DNA of 64,000 bases from an uncultured Selenomonadales bacterium (GTDB taxonomy: Bacteria > Bacillota > Negativicutes > Acidaminococcales > Acidaminococcaceae): positions 1 to 64,000 of the forward strand of contig OMYP01000010.1 of NCBI GenBank assembly GCA_900315345.1, read 5' to 3'. Below, one piece after another: positions 23,406 through 33,345 of the stretch (positions are counted from its first letter, which is position 1; each line of letters starts with the position of its first letter). The notes below the pieces were generated by a model. It searched no databases and had not been told where the DNA came from. It saw only the letters and a program-made list of their open reading frames with translations. A program made the translations under genes and the position numbers.

Positions 23406-26400
23406 ATGGCACAGAGAACAGACATCCATAAAATAATGATCATCGGTTCCGGCCCTATCGTGATCGGTCAGGCCTGCGAGTTTGACTATTCCGGCACCCA
23501 GGCCTGCAAGGCACTGCGGAGCCTTGGGTACGAGATTGTACTGGTAAACTCCAATCCGGCCACCATAATGACGGATCCGGAGATGGCGGATAAAACATAC
23601 ATAGAGCCGCTGAACGTAGAGCGGGTAGAACAGATCATCGCCAAGGAACGGCCCGACGCATTGCTGCCTAACCTGGGTGGCCAGTCCGGCCTGAACCTCT
23701 GCGCTGAGCTGAACAAAGCCGGCGTGCTGGATAAATATAATGTAAAAGTTATTGGCGTTCAGGTGGATGCCATTGAACGGGGCGAAGACCGCATCGAATT
23801 CAAGGAGACCATGAACAAGCTGGGCATCGGCATGGCACGCAGTGAGGTTTCCTACAGCGTGGAGGAAGCCCTGGCCATTGCAGACAAATTAGGCTATCCG
23901 GTAGTGCTGCGTCCCGCCTATACCATGGGCGGCGCCGGCGGCGGCCTGGTATACAATAAAGAAGAACTGAAGACTGTCTGTGCCCGGGGTCTGCAGGCCA
24001 GCATCATCGGCCAGGTACTGGTTGAAGAATCTATTCTTGGCTGGGAAGAATTAGAGCTGGAAGTTGTCCGCGACAAGGATAACAATATGATCACGGTCTG
24101 CTTCATTGAAAACGTGGATCCGGTAGGGGTGCACACCGGCGATTCCTTCTGCACCGCACCCATGCTCACCATCCCGGAGGATGTACAGCAGGAGCTGCAG
24201 CGTCAGGCTTATAAAATCGTAGAACATATCGGCGTCATCGGTGGCACTAACGTGCAGTTTGCCCGGAACCCAAAGGACGGACGGGTTATCGTTATTGAGA
24301 TCAATCCCCGTACTTCCCGGTCTTCTGCTTTGGCGTCCAAGGCTACGGGCTTCCCTATTGCCCTGGTATCTGCCAAGCTGGCCAGCGGCCTGACCCTGAA
24401 AGACCTGCCCTGCGGTAAGTACGGTACGCTGGATAAATATGTACCGGACGGAGATTATATTGTAGTGAAATTCGCCCGGTGGGCTTTTGAAAAATTCAAG
24501 GGTGTGGATGACAAGCTGGGAACCCAGATGCGGGCAGTAGGCGAAGTCATGAGCATCGGCAAAAATTATAAAGAAGCCTTCCAGAAAGCCATACGTTCTC
24601 TGGAAAAAGGCCGGTATGGTCTGGGACATGTTAAAAACTTCGACCAGCTTTCCAAAGAAGAACTGCTGACCCTGCTGCGTACCCCGTCTTCTGAGCGCCA
24701 TTTCCAGATGTACGAAGCCCTGCGTAAAGGAGCTACGGTAGAAGAAATCAACGCTATCACGGCGGTGAAGGAATATTTCATTCAGCAGATGAAAGAACTG
24801 GTGGAGGAGGAAGAAGCCCTGCTGCAGTATAAAGGGCAGGTTCCGACTTCAGAGGCGCTGACCCAGGCAAAGAAGGACGGTTTCTCCGATAAATATCTCA
24901 GTGAAATTTTAGGCGTGTCCGAGGACGACATCCGTCACGCCCGGGAAAAGGCTGGCGTTGTAGAAGCCTGGCACGGGGTCCATGTAAGCGGCACCCAGGA
25001 CAGCGCATACTTCTATTCTACCTACAATGCTCCGGACGCCAATCCGGTTTCCGACAGAAAGAAGATTATGATCTTAGGTGGCGGCCCCAACCGTATCGGT
25101 CAGGGTATCGAGTTCGACTACTGCTGCGTACACGCTGCCATGTCCCTGAAGAAATTAGGCTTCGAGACCATTATTGTAAACTGTAACCCAGAAACGGTTT
25201 CCACCGACTACGATACTTCAGACAAACTGTACTTTGAGCCCCTGACTTTAGAAGACGTGCTCAGCATTTACTATAAAGAAAAACCGGTAGGGGTCATCGC
25301 CCAGTTCGGTGGGCAGACTCCTCTGAACCTGGCGGCCAAGCTGAAGGAAGAGGGCGTGAACATTCTGGGAACTACCCCGGAAGTCATTGACCTGGCGGAG
25401 GACCGTGATCAGTTCCGTATGGTTATGGACAAGCTGGGTATCCCCATGGCGGAATCCGGCATGGCAAGTACAGTAGAAGAAGCCCTGGAGCTGGCCCATA
25501 AGATTGGCTATCCCGTAATGGTACGTCCTTCCTTCGTATTAGGAGGCCGGGGCATGGAAGTGGTTCACGACGACGATCAGATGAAGGATTACATGGCAGC
25601 AGCCATCGGCGTAACCCCGGACCGTCCCATCCTCATTGACCGGTTCCTCCACAATGCGCTGGAATGCGAGGCGGATGCCATTTCCGACGGCAAGGACGCC
25701 TTCGTACCTGCGGTTATGGAGCATATCGAACTGGCAGGCATCCATTCCGGTGACAGTGCCTGCATTTTGCCAAGCCGTCAGATTTCCGAAGAAAACCTGA
25801 AGACCATTAAAGAATATACCCGCAAGATTGCAGTAGAGATGAACGTGGTAGGTCTTATGAACATGCAGTATGCCATTGAAGACGGTAAGGTGTACGTGCT
25901 TGAGGCTAACCCCAGGGCGTCCCGTACTGTGCCGCTGGTATCCAAGGTTTGCGGTATCCGCATGGTGCCCCTAGCCACGGATATCATCACCGGTGAACTG
26001 ACCGGCCGTCCTTCCCCGGTACCGGGCCTGAAGGAGAAACATATTCCGTACTACGGCGTGAAGGAAGCGGTGTTCCCCTTTAACATGTTCCCGGAAGTAG
26101 ATCCCATCTTGGGACCGGAGATGCGTTCTACCGGTGAAGTTCTTGGCCTTGCAGAAACTGTAGGGGAAGCCTATTTCAAAGCCCAGGAAGGGGCTAAGGC
26201 TGTGTTACCGTTGAAAGGAACTGTACTGCTTTCCATCAGCGATGGGGATAAAGATGAAGCAGTGGCAGTGGCCAAAGCCTTCTACGAAGACGGCTTTAAG
26301 GTCATCGCTACTTCCGGCACTGCGAAGCTCATTGAAGCGGCGGGCATCCCCGTGGAGCGGGTCAACAAGATCTACGAAGGCCAGCCCAACATCGAAGACT

Positions 26401-26621
26401 GGATCATCAACGGTAAGATCCAGCTTATTGTAAATACTCCTGCGGGTAAGACGGCGGCCCATGACGACAGCTACCTGCGGAAAGGCGCCATCAAGCACAG
26501 AGTAACTTACATTACTACTATGGTGGCTGCGAAAGCTGCGGCGGAAGGTATCAGCCAGATGAATAAACACGGAAACAGCGAAGTGCTGTCCCTGCAGGAA
26601 TGGCATGCGCTGATAAAATAG
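23406..26621 (+). CDS. carB: carbamoyl phosphate synthase large subunit
   Basis: 1071 residues, full length. ATG 23406 gives the standard start MAQRTDIHKIMIIGSGPIVIGQACEFDYSG, with GGGGAGAG upstream. There are two ATP-grasp halves: the second begins near KIMILGGGPNRIGQGIEFDYC, around residue 555. A C-terminal MGS-like allosteric domain has LLSISDGDKDEAVAVAKAF. It makes carbamoyl phosphate for pyrimidine and arginine synthesis. The glutaminase subunit carA is not adjacent, which is unusual since carAB are normally neighbours; it must lie elsewhere. Confidence 0.95.
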   Translation: MAQRTDIHKIMIIGSGPIVIGQACEFDYSGTQACKALRSLGYEIVLVNSNPATIMTDPEMADKTYIEPLNVERVEQIIAKERPDALLPNLGGQSGLNLCAELNKAGVLDKYNVKVIGVQVDAIERGEDRIEFKETMNKLGIGMARSEVSYSVEEALAIADKLGYPVVLRPAYTMGGAGGGLVYNKEELKTVCARGLQASIIGQVLVEESILGWEELELEVVRDKDNNMITVCFIENVDPVGVHTGDSFCTAPMLTIPEDVQQELQRQAYKIVEHIGVIGGTNVQFARNPKDGRVIVIEINPRTSRSSALASKATGFPIALVSAKLASGLTLKDLPCGKYGTLDKYVPDGDYIVVKFARWAFEKFKGVDDKLGTQMRAVGEVMSIGKNYKEAFQKAIRSLEKGRYGLGHVKNFDQLSKEELLTLLRTPSSERHFQMYEALRKGATVEEINAITAVKEYFIQQMKELVEEEEALLQYKGQVPTSEALTQAKKDGFSDKYLSEILGVSEDDIRHAREKAGVVEAWHGVHVSGTQDSAYFYSTYNAPDANPVSDRKKIMILGGGPNRIGQGIEFDYCCVHAAMSLKKLGFETIIVNCNPETVSTDYDTSDKLYFEPLTLEDVLSIYYKEKPVGVIAQFGGQTPLNLAAKLKEEGVNILGTTPEVIDLAEDRDQFRMVMDKLGIPMAESGMASTVEEALELAHKIGYPVMVRPSFVLGGRGMEVVHDDDQMKDYMAAAIGVTPDRPILIDRFLHNALECEADAISDGKDAFVPAVMEHIELAGIHSGDSACILPSRQISEENLKTIKEYTRKIAVEMNVVGLMNMQYAIEDGKVYVLEANPRASRTVPLVSKVCGIRMVPLATDIITGELTGRPSPVPGLKEKHIPYYGVKEAVFPFNMFPEVDPILGPEMRSTGEVLGLAETVGEAYFKAQEGAKAVLPLKGTVLLSISDGDKDEAVAVAKAFYEDGFKVIATSGTAKLIEAAGIPVERVNKIYEGQPNIEDWIINGKIQLIVNTPAGKTAAHDDSYLRKGAIKHRVTYITTMVAAKAAAEGISQMNKHGNSEVLSLQEWHALIK

Positions 26622-26668
26622 TGCATGGAGCAAGATGCAGGCAGGCTGATATTTTGAAAACTATCAAC

Positions 26669-26698
26669 AAAAAAGCGGCGCGTTTGCGCCGCTTTTTC
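26669..26698. terminator. bidirectional terminator between carB and purC
   Basis: Stem gcggcgc / gcgccgc with loop gttt, A-run before and T-run after; it serves the two convergent genes. Confidence 0.9.
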
Positions 26699-26727
26699 GT
26701 TTCAAGAGTACTTTTTAATCTGACTGC

Positions 26728-27594
26728 TTACGCGAATTTCTTGCCGGTCAGCAGTTCATAAGCTTCCTTGTATTTTTCCACGGTTTTTGCCGTAACTTCT
26801 TCCGTCAGGCTTTCCGCGTTGTTGGATTTCAGGTAGTCACGTACATACTGCTTATCGTAGGAAGGCTGGGATTTTCCGGCTTCATAACCTTCCAGAGGCC
26901 AAAAACGACTGTTATCCGGAGTCAGCATTTCGTCTCCCAGTACCACGTTGCCATCTTTATCCAGACCAAACTCGAATTTGGTGTCGGCAATGATGATACC
27001 CCGTTCCAGAGCGTAGTCTGCACACTTTTTGTACAGGGCCAGGGTCAGGTCACGCATTTTTTCCATGTACTCTTTACCTTTGCCGGGAAAGAATTTCTCC
27101 AGCCATACGGCGCCTTCTTCCATGGAGATATTCATGTCATGTTCGCCGATGGGGGCTTTGGTGGAAGGGGTAAATAACGCTTCCGGTAATTTCTGGCATT
27201 CCTGCAGTCCTTCCGGCAACTGGATACCACAGATTTTTCCTTCTTTTTTGTAGCTTTCCCATCCGCTGCCGGTGATGTAACCCCGGACAATGCATTCTAC
27301 AGGAAGCATTTCCAGTTTCTGGGTCAGCATGCTGCGGCCTTCAAATTCCGGGGTCCGGAAGAATTCAGGCATATCTTTTGTATCAATGGAAATCATATGG
27401 TTTGGTACGATGTCTTTGGTGAAATCGAACCAGAATTTGGACATTTTGTTCAGGATGGCGCCTTTTTCCGGCACCGGGTCTTTCAGGATTACGTCAAAGG
27501 CAGAAATACGGTCGGTGCAGACCATTACCAGGCTGTCGCCCAGATCGTATAATTCACGTACTTTTCCGGATTTAAAGGGCTTGTATTCTTTCAT
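26728..27594 (-). CDS. purC: phosphoribosylaminoimidazole-succinocarboxamide synthase (SAICAR synthetase)
   Basis: 288 residues. The start at 27594 gives MKEYKPFKSGKVRELYDLGD, with AAGGAG on the minus strand just upstream; the longer frame would add non-conserved residues from the MITE. Blocks include VCTDRISAFDVIL, PVECIVRGYITGSGWESYKKEG, GEHDMNIS, IIADTKFEFG and GDEMLTPDNSRFWP. It ligates aspartate to CAIR in purine synthesis. The longer bipartite-type PurC (about 290 aa) is common in anaerobes. A MITE copy sits in its 5' leader. Confidence 0.93.
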   Translation of the reverse strand: MKEYKPFKSGKVRELYDLGDSLVMVCTDRISAFDVILKDPVPEKGAILNKMSKFWFDFTKDIVPNHMISIDTKDMPEFFRTPEFEGRSMLTQKLEMLPVECIVRGYITGSGWESYKKEGKICGIQLPEGLQECQKLPEALFTPSTKAPIGEHDMNISMEEGAVWLEKFFPGKGKEYMEKMRDLTLALYKKCADYALERGIIIADTKFEFGLDKDGNVVLGDEMLTPDNSRFWPLEGYEAGKSQPSYDKQYVRDYLKSNNAESLTEEVTAKTVEKYKEAYELLTGKKFA

Positions 27595-27942
27595 ATTTTT
27601 CTCCTTTTCTCTGATGCAGGGTACTGCATGGAATATAAGGAACGGCTGAAGGAAAAGCGGTCGTACTGTCTTGCCATTCATAAAAATCTTTCGCCAGGCG
27701 TACAAACTCATTTAATCAGCATTTCCTAAAATTTCGTACAATAAATTGTAGCATAAAATAGAACTTTCTTACAAGTTTTTTTTAAAAGGAAGAACCGATT
27801 AATTTGCCTGTGTAACAGAAGAAATTTTCAATAACATGCTGAATCAGCAGATACTTAAAAAATATCGATTTCGTAGTTTAAACTTTTTCTGTTTTATGTT
27901 AAAATCATAATATATACATTTTTTTAAGGAAGGTCTAAAATC
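27595..27942. other. divergent purC / symporter intergenic region
   Basis: Contains the second MITE copy (27639-27726) close to the purC start, then AT-rich DNA that should hold both promoters. Near 27895-27910 there is taaaatcataatat before the symporter gene. No further gene seen. Confidence 0.4.
27639..27726. mobile_element. second, internally deleted MITE copy
   Basis: 88 bp with left end ggaacggctga and right end tttaatcagcatttcc. The right half matches the copy at 17630-17786 (cttgccattc, acaaactcatttaatcagc). It lies in the purC leader, 45 bases from the start codon, so it may carry or displace regulatory signals. Confidence 0.55.
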
Positions 27943-29355
27943 ATGTCGATTCAGTTGATGATAGTAGTCCTGTATGTTGCGATGTTGTTCGCAATTTCTT
28001 TCTACGTAAAGCGCCGGGCAGAAACCAGCGCTACGGAATACCAGTTTGCCGGCCGTAAGTTTGGCCCGTTGCTGGTTGCCGTCAGCGTCACCGGTATGGC
28101 GGTAGGGGCTGCATCTACAGTAGGAGTGGCGGAAAGCGCTACCCGTATCGGTCTGTCTGCGGGCTGGTACAACGGTGCCTGGTCCATTGGCGCCATCTTC
28201 ATGGGCCTGGTAGCTGCCGGAAAGTACCGTACCCTGGAGTGCACTACGGTGCCGGAGCTGTTTGAACGGTGCTATGATAAAAAGGCACGTATCATCAGTG
28301 TAATCGGCCTTGCTATTATCTTATCCTGTATTACATCCCTGCAATATGTGGCAGGCGGCTCCATCTTGTCTACCTTAATGCCGGACGTCTTTACCATGAA
28401 GACCGGCATGATCACCAGCGCCGTGGTGTTCATCGGCATTACGGTCATCGGGGGTATGTGGTCCTCAGGTCTGTCCAGCGTGCTGAGCGTGCTGATCATT
28501 TATCTGGGAATTATTTTCTGTGTATTCAAAGTTCTGGTTCGTGACGGAGGTATGGCGGGTATCGTGTCCATGCTTCCTCCTATGCCTTTTGACTGGGCGG
28601 ATCCTTTCGGGGGACTGACTATGGCCATGCTCATGGGCTGGATTATCGTCATGATGACCCAGACTGTTACCGGCGCCCCGGTGCAGATTGCTACCAGCGC
28701 CAAATCGGGAAGTGCGGCCCGGAATGGTTTTATTCTGGGTGGCCTCATTATTTTCCCGATTGGGTTCCTTTCTGCAGTGTTAGGTATGGCAGCCAAGGCC
28801 CAGTTTCCTGATATCAATCCTACATTGGCTCTGCCGCAAATCATCATGAGCCTGGACCCATTTTCATCGGGCATTACCCTGGCGGCCCTGTGGGCGGCTG
28901 ATGTATCCACGGCCTGCACAATTTTGCTGGGGGCAGGTACCCTGATCGCACAGGATATTTACAAACGGTTCTTTAATCCGGATATTACACCGGAAAAATA
29001 CATGAAAGCCAGTCGCTTCATCATTTTCGCTGTAGGACTGGTAACACTGTGGATGGCCTTTAACGCAGTTGGTATCGTGAAGATGATGCTCACCGGTCTG
29101 AGCCTGACCACGGCCTTCACCCTGGTGTTCCTGGCCACCATGTTCGCACCGGGCCTGTGCCGCCGGAACACGGCTTTTTATACTACCCTGGTAGGCCTGT
29201 TGGGCCTGCTGGCCTGGCAGCTGTTCCCCTCTGTTCGAATCCTGCCTCATCCTATTTACTTTGAATGGGTCATCTGTACCATTACCCTTTTGGTGGTCCG
29301 TCTGATTGACAAGGAGCCTATTACGCCTCCCGCGTTGAAGAAAGATGAGGAATAA
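27943..29355 (+). CDS. sodium:solute symporter (SSS family)
   Basis: 470 residues with about 12-13 hydrophobic segments and the LeuT-fold SSS look. The N terminus has EYQFAGRKFGPLLVAVSVTG, and a GAASTVGVAESATRIG stretch occupies the sodium-site region of helix 1. LWAADVSTACTILLGAGTLIAQDIYKR is the other conserved block. The closest recognisable relatives are panthothenate/proline-type symporters, but the substrate cannot be assigned. Preceded by AAGGAAGG and followed by a terminator, so monocistronic. Confidence 0.85.
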   Translation: MSIQLMIVVLYVAMLFAISFYVKRRAETSATEYQFAGRKFGPLLVAVSVTGMAVGAASTVGVAESATRIGLSAGWYNGAWSIGAIFMGLVAAGKYRTLECTTVPELFERCYDKKARIISVIGLAIILSCITSLQYVAGGSILSTLMPDVFTMKTGMITSAVVFIGITVIGGMWSSGLSSVLSVLIIYLGIIFCVFKVLVRDGGMAGIVSMLPPMPFDWADPFGGLTMAMLMGWIIVMMTQTVTGAPVQIATSAKSGSAARNGFILGGLIIFPIGFLSAVLGMAAKAQFPDINPTLALPQIIMSLDPFSSGITLAALWAADVSTACTILLGAGTLIAQDIYKRFFNPDITPEKYMKASRFIIFAVGLVTLWMAFNAVGIVKMMLTGLSLTTAFTLVFLATMFAPGLCRRNTAFYTTLVGLLGLLAWQLFPSVRILPHPIYFEWVICTITLLVVRLIDKEPITPPALKKDEE

Positions 29356-29470
29356 AGGCGACGACCCATAGAGACCGTTCCAAGACGTGACCTGGGGCGA
29401 ATGGTATCCCGTAAAAAGTCAGGGAACTAAAACGAATCGTATCCTGAAAAAGTAAACCATATAAATTAAC

Positions 29471-29513
29471 AGCAGCAGATTACTGTTTCTATCGTAATCT
29501 GCTGCTGCTTTTT
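29471..29513 (+). terminator. intrinsic terminator after the SSS symporter
   Basis: A 13-bp stem agcagcagattac / gtaatctgctgct followed by gctttttt. Confidence 0.9.
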
Positions 29514-29558
29514 TACAGAAAAATACATGAACAGGGAAAAAGGTTTATCGGAAATGAG

Positions 29559-31808
29559 TTATAAAGCAGAAGCCTCTGCTTTATTAGATGTATCGGATGT
29601 TTCGTCTATGGGAACAGTTTTCTCTGCTTTTGAGGATTCTTCCCTTGAAGTCTGTTCCTCTGAAGCGCCTTCTTTTAACGCAGCTTTTTTCAAAGCCTCT
29701 TCTTTTAAAATCGCATCGGTTTTATCTTTCAGTTTTGCGATTCGGTCCGTCCAGGCGAAAAGGTCGGGCAGATCGTAGTCACCGTCGTGTCCGTATCCCC
29801 AGGGAACCTTGAAATCCACGGATTTGCCGCTGTTCTTTAACTTCAATGCCAGCATAGCGGGAATCGCCAGTGCGGTATCACGGTCCAGCGCCCCATGGCG
29901 GATGCGCCAGTTAGGTGCTGTACTAATCCCTTCAAGCCCGATAAAACGCATGGGGTTCATCATACGGACAGTCTGCCAGTCGGCCATGTACTGGGACCAT
30001 TCCAGCTTGTCTTTTTCCATTTGTTCTATGAGATTATATTTTTGCAGATGCCTTTTTTCAAGGGGTGTGGCTATCCGGTACGCGGCGGCTTTTTCTTTAT
30101 TTAACTCTTTTTCTTCCTCCAGGGTTGGAATCGTCACAAACTTGCTGTGCTCCATGGCGTAGCGGGTAAAATGCCTGTTGGGAACATCAAAAGAACCGAA
30201 CTCATTGTTTTCCCCGGAAGACATGTCAAAGGCATCGAAAGCCGGAATTCCTTTAAGACGCTTGACTGCTTTGATATATTTTGAAAAATCCATATGGACA
30301 GCCTGTCCGTGAGAGATCGTCAGCCACGGGATTTTTTTCAGGCTTTCGCCGGAGTCGATGGCATCCTGTGCGGATTCCAGATACAGGGATTCAATATATT
30401 CCCGGAACAGTCCGTTCCCGTCCGGTGTAAGGGTCAGCTTGTTGCCCAGTGAATCACGCAGGTTCAGGCTGTTCAGGTATTCGGAAAAATTTTCTCTCAT
30501 TTCTGCGGAAATCTCTTTTTCTTCCGGGGAGATGGCGATTCCTTCCACTCCTTCTGCCGGCGCGTTATGGGGCCGGCTTTTAATCAATTTTTCTGAAGCA
30601 GTTTCCTGAACTTCGCCCGGCCCTTTTTTTGCCGGAGCCTGTCTTACATTGTAATACCGGCTGGCATCATGGAACATCCATTCATAAGCCATGTCTGCAT
30701 TTTCCAGATTCGTGATGGGGCAGTAGGCCATAGCTGCAAAAATATCGTCCCGTTCTTTGGCGGCTCCCTGTTCTTTCAGATAAGGTTCGTATTCCTTTGC
30801 ATTCCCGGTGGCTCCTAACAGGGCGGCCAGCGCACCGCCGGCACTGGTTCCGCTGGCGATGATCTTTTCTGTATCCCCTGCGGGAATGCGGCCTTTGTTG
30901 CGATTGTGGCGCACAAAGCGGACTGCGGCTTTATAATCCACGATCAGGGCAGGAGCCTTGCCGGTATCATAGCCGTTGCTGTTCAGACTGCGGCCCCGGA
31001 TGGCAGGGGACACGACCACATAGCCGTTGCTCAAGGCATATAATGCTGAATTTGCGCCTCCATGGCGGGAATCTTCCTGTGGCTCTACAATGGTTCCGGG
31101 CATATAGCCGCCCACCCCGTTAGGCATGAAAATAGGCGCCGTTTCCGCCGTAAAACCGTTAATGGTCTCTCCGTTAAAATACCCTTCCGGAATATAGACG
31201 CTCAGCATCTGATGTTCCGCTTCATAGGGCTTTTCCGCATAGACCAGGTGCTCGTATGCACGGAAGGAGACCTTTTCACCGTTGGCATCCATTGTCTTTT
31301 TGGTATAGTCTTCAGGATCAAACACGATACTGTATTTCTGCCGTCCCTGAAAAGCTTTGGCAAACTCTTTTTCTTTGTCTTCTTTTTCCCTGGCCCGGTC
31401 CTTCAGAAATTTATCCCGTTCCCGTTGCAGTATCCGGATCTCTTTTTCAATTTTGGCAACTTCATTCCATTCCCTGCGCGTCAGATCCCTTTCATTGTAA
31501 TAAGGGATTTCTGTTCCGGGACGTCCCTCTCCTTCTTTCAGAAAGATGTTCTGGATTGGTTTGGACTCGGCCGAATGATCGATGGTATCAGTTTCTTCTG
31601 CAGAAGGTTGTTCTGCCGGGGAACCCGGTTGCACCGAAGCACTGCCGGACGTTTCGGAAAGAGCGGTTTCGGCAGGCGTCTGTAAAGAGGCAGCACCGCC
31701 GGCTGCTTCTTCCGCGGAAACGGGAAGGGTCCCCCATGCTGCGGAAAAAAGGGCGGCAAGGACTGCTGCTGTGAGAACTTTATTTATGGTCATTCTTTTT
31801 ATCTTCAT
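29559..31808 (-). CDS. secreted tannase-like alpha/beta hydrolase (subtype B tannase)
   Basis: 749 residues with a signal peptide (about 1-32, ending PVSAEE) and a low-complexity A/E/S/P linker. A coiled-coil-like charged stretch (about 100-145) leads into the catalytic domain. The nucleophile motif is IIASGTSAGGALAALLGATGN, and AYCPITNLENADMAYEW is a hallmark of subtype B tannases such as that of Lactobacillus plantarum. PWGYGHDGDYDL near the C terminus carries Asp/His candidates. The last ~45 residues are a repetitive, highly charged tail. It hydrolyses galloyl or other phenolic esters outside the cytoplasm. GGAGTAT precedes the start on the minus strand. Confidence 0.75.
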   Translation of the reverse strand: MKIKRMTINKVLTAAVLAALFSAAWGTLPVSAEEAAGGAASLQTPAETALSETSGSASVQPGSPAEQPSAEETDTIDHSAESKPIQNIFLKEGEGRPGTEIPYYNERDLTRREWNEVAKIEKEIRILQRERDKFLKDRAREKEDKEKEFAKAFQGRQKYSIVFDPEDYTKKTMDANGEKVSFRAYEHLVYAEKPYEAEHQMLSVYIPEGYFNGETINGFTAETAPIFMPNGVGGYMPGTIVEPQEDSRHGGANSALYALSNGYVVVSPAIRGRSLNSNGYDTGKAPALIVDYKAAVRFVRHNRNKGRIPAGDTEKIIASGTSAGGALAALLGATGNAKEYEPYLKEQGAAKERDDIFAAMAYCPITNLENADMAYEWMFHDASRYYNVRQAPAKKGPGEVQETASEKLIKSRPHNAPAEGVEGIAISPEEKEISAEMRENFSEYLNSLNLRDSLGNKLTLTPDGNGLFREYIESLYLESAQDAIDSGESLKKIPWLTISHGQAVHMDFSKYIKAVKRLKGIPAFDAFDMSSGENNEFGSFDVPNRHFTRYAMEHSKFVTIPTLEEEKELNKEKAAAYRIATPLEKRHLQKYNLIEQMEKDKLEWSQYMADWQTVRMMNPMRFIGLEGISTAPNWRIRHGALDRDTALAIPAMLALKLKNSGKSVDFKVPWGYGHDGDYDLPDLFAWTDRIAKLKDKTDAILKEEALKKAALKEGASEEQTSREESSKAEKTVPIDETSDTSNKAEASAL

Positions 31809-32035
31809 GCCAGATACTCCTTATTGTATATTTTCAAATAATAAATGTGTCAATTAAATAAAAATTATGCTATACTGACAATATATCAGTTTATTATACC
31901 ATTTCACAGCTTCCGTTACCATAAAATAATTACAGAAATTTATTTTAGCATCCGGTATTATTTTTAAAATTGAAGCTGTCATTAATTTTCATGAAATTAT
32001 TTGAGCAGATATCATTGTTTTGACACATAATTGTT

Positions 32036-32041
32036 TATAAT
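32036..32041 (+). promoter_or_regulatory. -10 element TATAAT before the secreted protein gene
   Basis: Perfect TATAAT with a weak TTGTTT at 32015-32020 (15-base spacer). Transcription would start near 32048, after the ATG at 32044, so it argues for the downstream TTG start of the next gene. Confidence 0.45.
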
Positions 32042-32070
32042 TAATGGAAGATAAGAAAGCAGGTGCAGAG

Positions 32071-33222
32071 TTGGGCTTCAAAATTACAAAAATTGCGGCT
32101 GCGGCAATTACGGTTTTGCTGTTTTTCTGCCAGAGGACAGTCCTTGCAGAAGAAGCTGCGCTGCCGGAAGCTTCGGCAAAGGTAAAAACGGAAGAGTCTG
32201 TCCCACAGGGAAATAAGACGCCCGGAGAGACAATGGCAGAAACGGAAAAAAGCTGGCCCAAAACGGTTCCGGTTGAAGGACGCACAGATGTAACGTGTTT
32301 TTCTGATGAAAAAGACGGGCTTCAGCTTTATGTTCCGGCGGAACTGACGGTGTATCCTTTAGGAATTAACCCGGTGGCGGTGTTTCGGGGAGAAAATACG
32401 GCTACGGGCCTGCGGCTTGCCATCGATGCGTCGGCTATCGATAACAAAGGCCCCCTGATGCCATTCCAGGTAGATGAGTTCCGGAACGATTTTATCCGCA
32501 TGGTGAAAAGCAGCGTGAAAGAAAGCGCTAACGATAAAAAGATCAGCCTCTGCAAGGAGGAGGAAATCAACGGGAACAAAGCGGTCCACGTAATTTCAAC
32601 TAACCTGACTACAGACGGAAAGCGAAGGTTGCTGCGGGACGAGTATGTTTTCGTCACTCAGAACCGGATGTTCGTGATCATGTACATGATGGACGAGAAA
32701 ACCTATCCCCAGTACAGTACAAAAATTCCGGAATGGATGCAGAGTGTGAAAATATCTCAGGTATGGAAGAAGATCAACATTAAAGACACAGCCTTTGGAA
32801 CGGAAGTGCCGGCCTCCTGTATCGACCTGAAGGATCCCACGGAAATGGAAAAGACCATGGAAATTTACGGGAACGAAAGCATTATGATCGGACTGGTGTC
32901 CACGCCCCGGGAGCAGGCAGCCTTTATGCCGGAAAACCTGTCGGGCCTTTCCCCCCAGCAGCAGGCTGGGGTACTGGAAGGACTGCAGAAAAAACTGGCG
33001 GCTGACACGAAGGATGCGGCAACAGGATACAGAGGCGAGTTTACCCAGGTGAACGGCGCGGCCTGTGTGAAAGCTTCCTATGAAGTAAACGGCAGCCGGA
33101 ACGAAAGCTACACTTTCGTGAAAGACGGAAAAATCATTGAGCTTGGCTTTGTATATAAAGGGGAACAGGAGCAGGCTATTCGGCCCGTAATCGCTCACGC
33201 GGTAGAAAAGCTGAGCTTATAA
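32071..33222 (+). CDS. secreted protein of unknown function with two similar domains
   Basis: About 383 residues from TTG 32071, preferred over ATG 32044 because AGGTG precedes it, a normal signal peptide then begins at once (GFKITKIAAAAITVLLFF...VLAEEA), and the -10 box lies too close to 32044. The mature protein has two segments of similar layout, each with an FVPA/VPAS-like start and an MVKSSV or LQKKLAA helix, ending in a beta-rich EYVF.TQNRMFVIMYM or SYTFVKDGKIIELGF strand pair. That resembles PsbP/Mog1-type folds. Function unknown. Confidence 0.6.
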   Translation: MGFKITKIAAAAITVLLFFCQRTVLAEEAALPEASAKVKTEESVPQGNKTPGETMAETEKSWPKTVPVEGRTDVTCFSDEKDGLQLYVPAELTVYPLGINPVAVFRGENTATGLRLAIDASAIDNKGPLMPFQVDEFRNDFIRMVKSSVKESANDKKISLCKEEEINGNKAVHVISTNLTTDGKRRLLRDEYVFVTQNRMFVIMYMMDEKTYPQYSTKIPEWMQSVKISQVWKKINIKDTAFGTEVPASCIDLKDPTEMEKTMEIYGNESIMIGLVSTPREQAAFMPENLSGLSPQQQAGVLEGLQKKLAADTKDAATGYRGEFTQVNGAACVKASYEVNGSRNESYTFVKDGKIIELGFVYKGEQEQAIRPVIAHAVEKLSL

Positions 33223-33345
33223 AGCCGGAACGGAATACAGCATAAAAATAAAACGGAAACGTAAGCAAAAGGCTTTTAAATATTTAGAACAGCAGGAACT
33301 GTTCATTGCTGAAAGATGAAACCATAAAAGGAGGACGGATACACA

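Noticed and set aside
29359..29430. Repeat shared with 59935-59995
   Set aside because: Short stretches look alike (ccgtaaaa, gggaac, acgaat), but the alignment needs several gaps and has no clear ends.
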